DNA from: SURF-43 sp964628985
GTDB taxonomy: Bacteria; Chloroflexota; Dehalococcoidia; UBA2979
DNA length: 64,000 nt
Assembly: GCA_964628985.1 (NCBI GenBank)
Contig: CAZVNJ010000005.1
Span: 1 to 64,000, forward strand
Reading direction: 5' to 3'
Position numbers and translations under genes: made by a program. Numbering within the stretch: position 1 is the first letter of the stretch; every line of letters begins with the position of its first letter. Positions 58,753 to 64,000 of this stretch are shown piece by piece. Under the pieces are notes generated by a model that saw nothing but the letters and a program-made list of their open reading frames with translations, was not told where the DNA came from and did not search any database.

Positions 58753-60165
58753 TTCGCCCTCGACACGGCCTTCTGCGCGTGCCGCGGCGGCGCTGCGCCC
58801 CGCGCCCGCCGAGGCGAGCGCCTCCCCTCGAGGGAGGGGGCCGGGACGGCCAGCGGGATCGGACGTGCCGAACCATCGTCGGCCCTCCGGCGTGCGGTCC
58901 ATGATGACCCCAGCGACGGCCGAGCCGGCACCTGCAATGCTGGCCGCCGCCTCCTGGAGCGCCCGGCCACGAGTCCGCCCCTGCTGGACGACCACGACCG
59001 CGACGTCCGCCACCGGGATCAGGCTGGTCGCGTCCGCGTCTCCGAGCATGGCGGGAATGTCCAGGATCACAACGTCGTACGAGGCACGAAACTCGTCCAC
59101 GAGGCGGCGCATCTGCGCGGAGCCGAGGAGGTCCACGGCACTCGCGGGTGCCGGGCCGGCGGGGAGCAGCGCGAGTCCGACGTGTGGCGTACGGCGGATC
59201 GCCAGTTCGTCTCCGCCCTCACGCGAGAGGAGCGTGCTCAGGCCGTGCTCGTTCGGGGCGCCGAGGACGGTGTGCAGGACAGGCGCTCGGAGGTTGGCGT
59301 CCACCAGGAGTGTGCGGTAACCGGCGAGCCCGAAAACGATGGCGAGGTTGAGCGCCGCGGCATCCTTGCCGGGCCCCTCCTCCGGACTGGTGACCAGGAC
59401 CACACGGCGTTCAAACCCCTGGTCCTCGTCGTAGCCGAGGTGGACGCTGAGGCCGGTACGGATTGACCGATACGCCTCGGCGGTGAGGCGGTCCGCCGAG
59501 CCCGTCACGCTCCGGCCCTCCACTTCCCCCAGCACGGGCGCGCCCACGAGCGCCATGGCCTCCTCCGGACGCCGGAGGGTGTCGTCGAGGAACTCGATCA
59601 GCGCGACGAGGGCGACGGCAGCGACGAAGGCCAGCATGGCGCCGCCTGCCGTGTTGATGGCGCGGCGGGGGGCGACGGGGTCCTGGGGAAGGCCTGCGGA
59701 TTCCGCCACCGTCACAGTGACCGTCTCCGCGCGCAGGCCGGCCGCCTCCGACTCGATGAACGCGGCGGACACGGTGTTCGCGATCAACTGCGCACGCGCC
59801 GGGACCGAGTCACTCGCCGAGACGAGGATCAGTTGACTGTTGGGGACCTGCTCGACCTTGAGCCGCTCCCGGATGTCGTCCGTGGAAAGCCCGCTGAGCC
59901 CGGGATGCTTCACGGCTTCGTCGAGGACGGACTGCGTCGGGATCAACTGCGCGTACACGCGCGAGAGGAGGGTGCTCGCGTCGATGTCGGCGCGCTGGAT
60001 GCCGGTCGGCTGGGTCTGCTGGCTCACGAGGAGGGTGGCGGTCGTCTCGTAGGTGGGGGTCATGCGGTCGGAGACGTACATGGCGGTCGCGGCGCCGAGG
60101 ATCGTGGCCGCAACCACGAGGATGCCCCAGCGTCGGACAAGGGCGAGGTATGGGATCTCCGTCAT
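58738..60165 (-). CDS. Wzz/BY-kinase-like chain-length protein with altered P-loop
   Basis: 475 residues. Wzz-type N-terminus with a membrane helix (about 14-31) and a second helix at about 174-193, enclosing an outside domain. The C-terminal ATPase domain resembles bacterial tyrosine kinases: Walker A' LLVDANLRAP (Asp289) and Walker B VVILDIPAM. But the Walker A reads SPEEGPGKDAAALNLA: Lys267 is present, while the following Ser/Thr is Asp268, Ala269. The C-terminus is Ala/Arg-rich with no Tyr cluster. It may regulate chain length without kinase activity. Divergent from the glycosyltransferase gene at 60436. Confidence 0.85.
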   Translation of the reverse strand: MTEIPYLALVRRWGILVVAATILGAATAMYVSDRMTPTYETTATLLVSQQTQPTGIQRADIDASTLLSRVYAQLIPTQSVLDEAVKHPGLSGLSTDDIRERLKVEQVPNSQLILVSASDSVPARAQLIANTVSAAFIESEAAGLRAETVTVTVAESAGLPQDPVAPRRAINTAGGAMLAFVAAVALVALIEFLDDTLRRPEEAMALVGAPVLGEVEGRSVTGSADRLTAEAYRSIRTGLSVHLGYDEDQGFERRVVLVTSPEEGPGKDAAALNLAIVFGLAGYRTLLVDANLRAPVLHTVLGAPNEHGLSTLLSREGGDELAIRRTPHVGLALLPAGPAPASAVDLLGSAQMRRLVDEFRASYDVVILDIPAMLGDADATSLIPVADVAVVVVQQGRTRGRALQEAAASIAGAGSAVAGVIMDRTPEGRRWFGTSDPAGRPGPLPRGEALASAGAGRSAAAARAEGRVEGEERGR

Positions 60166-60435
60166 GCTCAGGTGCCTCCCGCGCCGGTTCGGTGGTGTCC
60201 CGGCCCGAATATCCGGTGTGCGGTGGCCCGCGCGTCGGACGTCCTCCCCAGAGCGGTCCTCTGCGGTCCTCTATGGTCGCCACTGGGGCGTTGATGAAAG
60301 GTTGAGGGCACGTATTCCGACGCCGCAGAGCCGTTCTCCGGAGCGGATCTCGGGGCGGATGGCGCGCTGAGACGCGCCGTACGCCACTGCATGACGGGTA
60401 GACTCGGGCTGGGCGGCACGAGAGAACGAGGACAC

Positions 60436-61395
60436 GTGCAGCCTATCCACGCCCCGATCGCTGGCCCCCAGTCCGACCCCTCCAGGACGGCCCGCCCACG
60501 GATGTACGCCGTAGTCGCCACCTACCAGCGTCCGGATGTCGCTCGGGTGACTGTGGCCGCGCTCCTGGACCAGACGCGTCCCCCGGACGGCATCGTGCTG
60601 GTCGACAACTCGCCCACGGCGGATTTCGAGGGCGAGTTCGAGGGGCAGCCAGTCGAAGTCGTGCGGCCCGGATGGAACAGCGGCGCGGCGGGCGGGTTCG
60701 GAATTGGCGCGGACGTGGCGCTCGCGCGCGGCGCGACCCACGTGGTGATGGTGGACGACGACTGCCTGCTCGACCGGCACGCGCTCGAGATCCTCGAACG
60801 CGAGGTCACCACGAGGTTGCGGCATGCGGTGGTGGGGCCGGTCGTGGTCACGCCGGACCGGCGGTCGCTCGTCTGGGAGATCCCGGACGGACGAGGCGGG
60901 TGGCACTCGCGTCCTGACACCCTGCCTCGGAGCCCGCTCCCAGCGCGCGACCTGGCGTTTCACGGGCTCACCGTGAGTGCGGAGGCCCTGCGAGCGGCAG
61001 GCGGGCCGCGCAAGGACTTGTTTTTTGGTGGACCGGACGTCGAATTCTGCCTCCGCCTCGCGGCACATGGGTTCCCGGCGTTCTACACGCCGGACGCGCA
61101 GGCGATGCACCACGCCGCGGCATACCGGCATTTCTGGGCGGCTGGGCCACGGCAGGTGCCGGCGGGGACACCTGGGCATCGGTACTACGTGCTGCGGAAC
61201 CGGCTGTTGATGTGGCGGCTCTACCACCGGGACTCGGTGGTGGCCGGCGTGGGGAAAGTGATCGCGCGTGAGGTGGCGGGCGCGCTCCTCTGCAGCGACC
61301 GGTGGGTGCGGCTACGACTGCTGGCGCGGGCGGTACGCGAGGGGCTGATGGGCGACCCGCAACGGGAGATGGTCAATGCTGTCCCGCTCCGCTGA
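60436..61395 (+). CDS. Family 2 glycosyltransferase
   Basis: 319 residues from a GTG at 60436 with GAGG upstream. The GT-A fold starts YAVVATYQRPDVARVTVAAL, with VLVDNSP, the nucleotide-sugar motif MVDDDCLLD and a GPDVEFCLRL block. Rhamnosyl- or galactofuranosyl-transferase-like (GlfT/WbbL type). Ends overlapping the Wzy-like gene by 20 bases. Part of the exopolysaccharide assembly genes. Confidence 0.9.
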   Translation: MQPIHAPIAGPQSDPSRTARPRMYAVVATYQRPDVARVTVAALLDQTRPPDGIVLVDNSPTADFEGEFEGQPVEVVRPGWNSGAAGGFGIGADVALARGATHVVMVDDDCLLDRHALEILEREVTTRLRHAVVGPVVVTPDRRSLVWEIPDGRGGWHSRPDTLPRSPLPARDLAFHGLTVSAEALRAAGGPRKDLFFGGPDVEFCLRLAAHGFPAFYTPDAQAMHHAAAYRHFWAAGPRQVPAGTPGHRYYVLRNRLLMWRLYHRDSVVAGVGKVIAREVAGALLCSDRWVRLRLLARAVREGLMGDPQREMVNAVPLR

Positions 61396-62809
61396 GCGCC
61401 TGCCCGCGAATCCGCCGGCCCGGCCGGTGTTGATCGCCGCGCTCGCAGCGGTGTCAGCGACAGGCGCCGGGTTGTTGTCCGCGATCAGCACCTGGATCGC
61501 ACTGACCCTGGTGGCCGGCGCTGCGGTGCTGCCGTGGCTCGTGTTCGCCCCGTCCGCGCTGGCGATCGGCTCCGTGCTGGTGGTGCGTGGGGTGAGCGAC
61601 GCGTTCGCCGATCAGCCGCTGATCGCCGGACTGAATTCGGGAGCGCTCATCGGGCTGATATTGATCGCCAGCGCCGCCGTGCAGATGGGTGTACGTCTCT
61701 ATCGGCGGACGGCGCACACCACGACCGTGCTGATCGTCCTGTGCTTAGCGCTCGCGATTACCTACTGGTTTGGGATCGGAGTGCTGCGGAATGGGGCGCA
61801 GCCCTCGTTGGTGCGCGAATTGGTACGGGCCGGCTCGGTGCTGGCCGTGGGCCTCATGGCGGCCAGCGCAGACCGGACGCTGACGGCTTCGCGGCTGGCT
61901 ACTGCCGTCGTGATCACGGCGCTCGTCCCCGCGGCCTTCATCGTCGGCGAGGCGGCCCTGCACTGGCCGGCCATGGTTGCGGGTGAGTTGCGCCCGCGCG
62001 GGACGATGTCCCATCCGAATGCGGCCGCGATCCTCCTGGGTGTCGCGTTGCCGCTCGCCGCGTGGCGACTCCTGTTCGACCATGGGGGCTGGCGATACCT
62101 GGGGGCGGTCGCCCTGTTCGCGGCCGGCATCTTGCTGACACGCAGTATCGGCGGGTTCGCGCAACTGGTGGTGACGCTGATGGCGTTCGGCCTGCTGCAA
62201 CGGGGTAGGGCCGCCTATCGGCTGCCCGTCCTGGCTGCCGCGGCGGGCCTGGTCGCCTTCTTCCTGTTCGACCCCTTGGGCATCAGTCGTGTGTCCGAGT
62301 TGGAGGCGACGTCGCTCCAGGTGCAATCGCTTGCCGCCGACGACAACTCGTTCGAGTGGCGGATCCTGAACTGGACCATGCTGCTCCGCGAGTGGCGTGA
62401 GGCCCCGCTGCTCGGGCACGGTCTCGGGGCCACGTACGCGATCGTGGCTCCGCTCGGACACCTGCCGCACAGCGACCCGGTCCGGTTCCTGGTCGAGACG
62501 GGCCTCGTGGGGGCGACCTTCGCGCTGCTGGCGTACCTGGCAGTGATGACGAAGCTGCTTGTCCTCGCACGACACGCGCCAGGCGCCTCGTTCCCGGCTG
62601 CCGTGCTCGCGGTGATGGTGGGAGTGAGCACGCACGGACTGGTTACGCATGTCACGTTCAACACGGCGCCCGCGTACGTGCTCGCGGCGCTTGTGGGGTG
62701 GACGCTCACCCTGCCTGCAGGGAGCGAGCGGTGGGCAGGTCCCGCGCCGCAACCTTACAACCGGGGCGGCGCCACCTCGTCATACAGGGCCGCGACACGT
62801 CGTGCGTAG
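61376..62809 (+). CDS. O-antigen ligase/Wzy-like membrane protein
   Basis: 477 residues. About ten to twelve membrane helices with the Wzy_C-type loop between about residues 300 and 375 (LLGHGLGATYAIVAPLGHLPHSD). The Arg/His pattern RGTMSHPNA and HSDPVRFLVETG fits ligase/polymerase families. It polymerises or attaches polysaccharide units on the outer face of the membrane. The gene overlaps the preceding glycosyltransferase by 20 bases and its end overlaps the convergent glycosyltransferase gene by 55 bases. Confidence 0.85.
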   Translation: MLSRSAERLPANPPARPVLIAALAAVSATGAGLLSAISTWIALTLVAGAAVLPWLVFAPSALAIGSVLVVRGVSDAFADQPLIAGLNSGALIGLILIASAAVQMGVRLYRRTAHTTTVLIVLCLALAITYWFGIGVLRNGAQPSLVRELVRAGSVLAVGLMAASADRTLTASRLATAVVITALVPAAFIVGEAALHWPAMVAGELRPRGTMSHPNAAAILLGVALPLAAWRLLFDHGGWRYLGAVALFAAGILLTRSIGGFAQLVVTLMAFGLLQRGRAAYRLPVLAAAAGLVAFFLFDPLGISRVSELEATSLQVQSLAADDNSFEWRILNWTMLLREWREAPLLGHGLGATYAIVAPLGHLPHSDPVRFLVETGLVGATFALLAYLAVMTKLLVLARHAPGASFPAAVLAVMVGVSTHGLVTHVTFNTAPAYVLAALVGWTLTLPAGSERWAGPAPQPYNRGGATSSYRAATRRA

Positions 62810-63876
62810 GCCTGGATATCGTGCGAGCGCTCCCAGGCGGCTCGCGCTCCGACTCCGAGGCGCTCGCGAAGAGGCCGGTCCGTCAGTAGACAGCGCAGGC
62901 AGGCGGCCAGGGCGTCCACGTCCCCCGGTGGGAAGAGGAGTGCCGTCTCGCCATTCCGTACGACCTCCGGCACGGCACCCACGGGCGTCGCGATCACAGC
63001 GAGGCCATAGGCCATCCCCTCCAGCACTGCGAGTGGGAGGCCTTCGGCGTGTGAAGGCAGCAGCAGGATGTCCGCGTCGCGAAGCTCTGCGCGGACTCGA
63101 CCTGCGTCTACCCAGCCGGTGAACGTGATCCGGTCGGCGATGCCGAGGGCCCCGGCGCGCGCGCGGTAGGGCTGTTGCTCGCCGTCGCCGGCGAAGACCG
63201 CCTGCCATGCGAGGCCATCCAACCGGCCGAGCGCCTCGATCAAGTCGGGGACGCCCTTGCGGTGGCCGAGCTGACCAAGGAAGAGCAGCCGCACCGGGCC
63301 TTCGTGCTGGCGTCTGGGAGTGGTCGGCGGCCCCGGCACCGCATTGGGCAGGACGAGGACGCGGTCGACGGAGATCTCGAGCGCGCTCTGGATAGAGGTA
63401 GCCCACCCATCGCCGAGGACGACGACTCGAGCGGCCGACTGGAACATCCACCTGATTGGCCAGCGCGCAGGCGACGGTACGGAGCGCAGAAAGGCGTCGT
63501 AGGCGCTGCTATGCAGATGGATGACCACAGGTACGCGACCCGCACGGGCAAGGAAAACGATGGCAAAGGCACGGGCCGTGCTGCCTCGCTGAGTCACGTT
63601 CAAATGGATGAGGCGCGGGCGATCTCTGAGGAGGCGCAGCGCGGTCCGCGCGAGCGCCGATCCAAACACGGGGACAGCAGCACGCAGGGACCCCTCACCT
63701 CGGAGCGCAAGCCGGTCGACGCGGGGCGCCCCCTCGAGTCCGTTCCATTCGTCGACGAGGTACTCGATCGCACGCCGGATCCCGCCGGGAGTGCCGTCAT
63801 CGACCATGAGGACTGGGCGCGGCCGCGGCGAGAGTGCCCGGCCCGGCGGGCGGCCGGAGGGACTACGTCCCAGCAT
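62755..63876 (-). CDS. Family 4 glycosyltransferase
   Basis: 373 residues from the ATG at 63876, which overlaps the previous gene by 14 bases; the ATG at 63930 (391 residues) is also possible. GT-B fold with the N-terminal MVDDGTPGGIRRAIEYLVDE (glycine loop), VIHLHSSAYDAF and LVLPNAVPG. The C-terminal domain has LLFLGQLGHRKGVPDLIEAL and the EX7E motif region HAEGLPLAVLEGMAYGLAVI. Retaining transferase, donor unknown. It overlaps the 3' end of the convergent Wzy-like gene. Confidence 0.9.
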   Translation of the reverse strand: MLGRSPSGRPPGRALSPRPRPVLMVDDGTPGGIRRAIEYLVDEWNGLEGAPRVDRLALRGEGSLRAAVPVFGSALARTALRLLRDRPRLIHLNVTQRGSTARAFAIVFLARAGRVPVVIHLHSSAYDAFLRSVPSPARWPIRWMFQSAARVVVLGDGWATSIQSALEISVDRVLVLPNAVPGPPTTPRRQHEGPVRLLFLGQLGHRKGVPDLIEALGRLDGLAWQAVFAGDGEQQPYRARAGALGIADRITFTGWVDAGRVRAELRDADILLLPSHAEGLPLAVLEGMAYGLAVIATPVGAVPEVVRNGETALLFPPGDVDALAACLRCLLTDRPLRERLGVGARAAWERSHDIQAYARRVAALYDEVAPPRL

Positions 63877-64000
63877 GAGAGCGCGTACCGGCGCCGTCGC
63901 GCGCCTCGCGACGGGCGAATGCCGCGTCATAAGCCGCGAGAAGGACTGGCTCCTGGTGCCGCCAGGAGAGCATGTTCTCGATCCGCTCCCGCCCGATGGC
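63863..64000 (-). CDS. C-terminal end of a further glycosyltransferase (partial)
   Basis: The minus-strand frame entering from the right edge gives 45 residues (AIGRERIENMLSWRHQEPVL then LAAYDAAFARREARDG) and a TAG at 63863. The pattern GRERIENMLSW...AAYDAAF is typical of the last helices of GT4 glycosyltransferases. It overlaps the next gene on the strand by 14 bases, consistent with an operon. Most of the protein is outside the window. Confidence 0.65.
   Translation of the reverse strand, partial: AIGRERIENMLSWRHQEPVLLAAYDAAFARREARDGAGTRSHAGT

Overview
The window is a GC-rich bacterial chromosome segment, densely coded on both strands. It has good Shine-Dalgarno sequences, frequent GTG/TTG starts and many ATGA stop/start overlaps. 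Several features together fit a Chloroflexota-type bacterium, with an actinobacterium as the alternative: class I PHA synthases with a PadR-type regulator, a B12 riboswitch ahead of cbtBA and cobN, a DUF4012/sortase pair, and secreted proteins sharing an IPGAP-VN repeat. There is no rRNA, tRNA or other taxonomic marker, so the phylum is an inference. No prophage, transposase or CRISPR array was seen.

Layout. 0-4 kb: the tail of a protein with 11-residue repeats; a DUF262/DUF1524 (GmrSD-like) restriction-type protein followed by a small protein that looks restriction-associated; then a gene-poor stretch with a fragment of a LacI regulator. 4-11 kb: a polyhydroxyalkanoate locus with two class I synthases, two related phasin-like proteins, a PhaQ-like PadR repressor and an intracellular depolymerase. 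11.7-13.6 kb: a membrane protein with a six-bladed TolB-like propeller inserted between two sets of membrane helices.

14-31 kb: an acyl-CoA catabolic region. It holds a LacI regulator, a split pair of family III (CaiB/BaiF) CoA-transferase subunits, a peptide/nickel-type ABC importer without its ATPases, a LysR regulator, three overlapping hot-dog (MaoC-like) hydratase genes, two fused two-domain CoA-transferases, and a carboxyltransferase with a free biotin carrier domain. In all three CoA-transferase sets one half keeps the catalytic Asp and the other has lost it. The set suggests uptake, CoA activation, hydration and carboxylation or decarboxylation of an organic acid, but the substrate cannot be read from sequence.

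31-38.8 kb: msrA, a chromate-type transporter, a gamma-carbonic-anhydrase-like protein, a P1B-like ATPase with an unusual membrane motif behind a 24-codon leader ORF, a truncated acetyl-CoA hydrolase remnant, and a PAS histidine kinase/receiver pair. 38.9-46.4 kb: a cobalamin riboswitch followed by cbtB, cbtA, a CobN cobaltochelatase fused to an N-terminal [2Fe-2S] domain, and a fused ChlI-ChlD type ATPase. This reads as one B12-controlled cobalt uptake and insertion operon.

46.4-64 kb: a cell-surface and exopolysaccharide region. It has two polysaccharide-lyase-fold secreted proteins, a candidate sortase substrate with a PPPTG signal, a DUF4012 protein, a sortase, an SDR/sugar-transferase/UDP-sugar-dehydrogenase operon, and three OmpR-like regulators (two lacking the phosphoacceptor Asp). 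These are followed by a Wzz/BY-kinase-like protein with an altered P-loop, glycosyltransferases and a Wzy/ligase-like membrane protein. A glycosyltransferase runs off the right edge.
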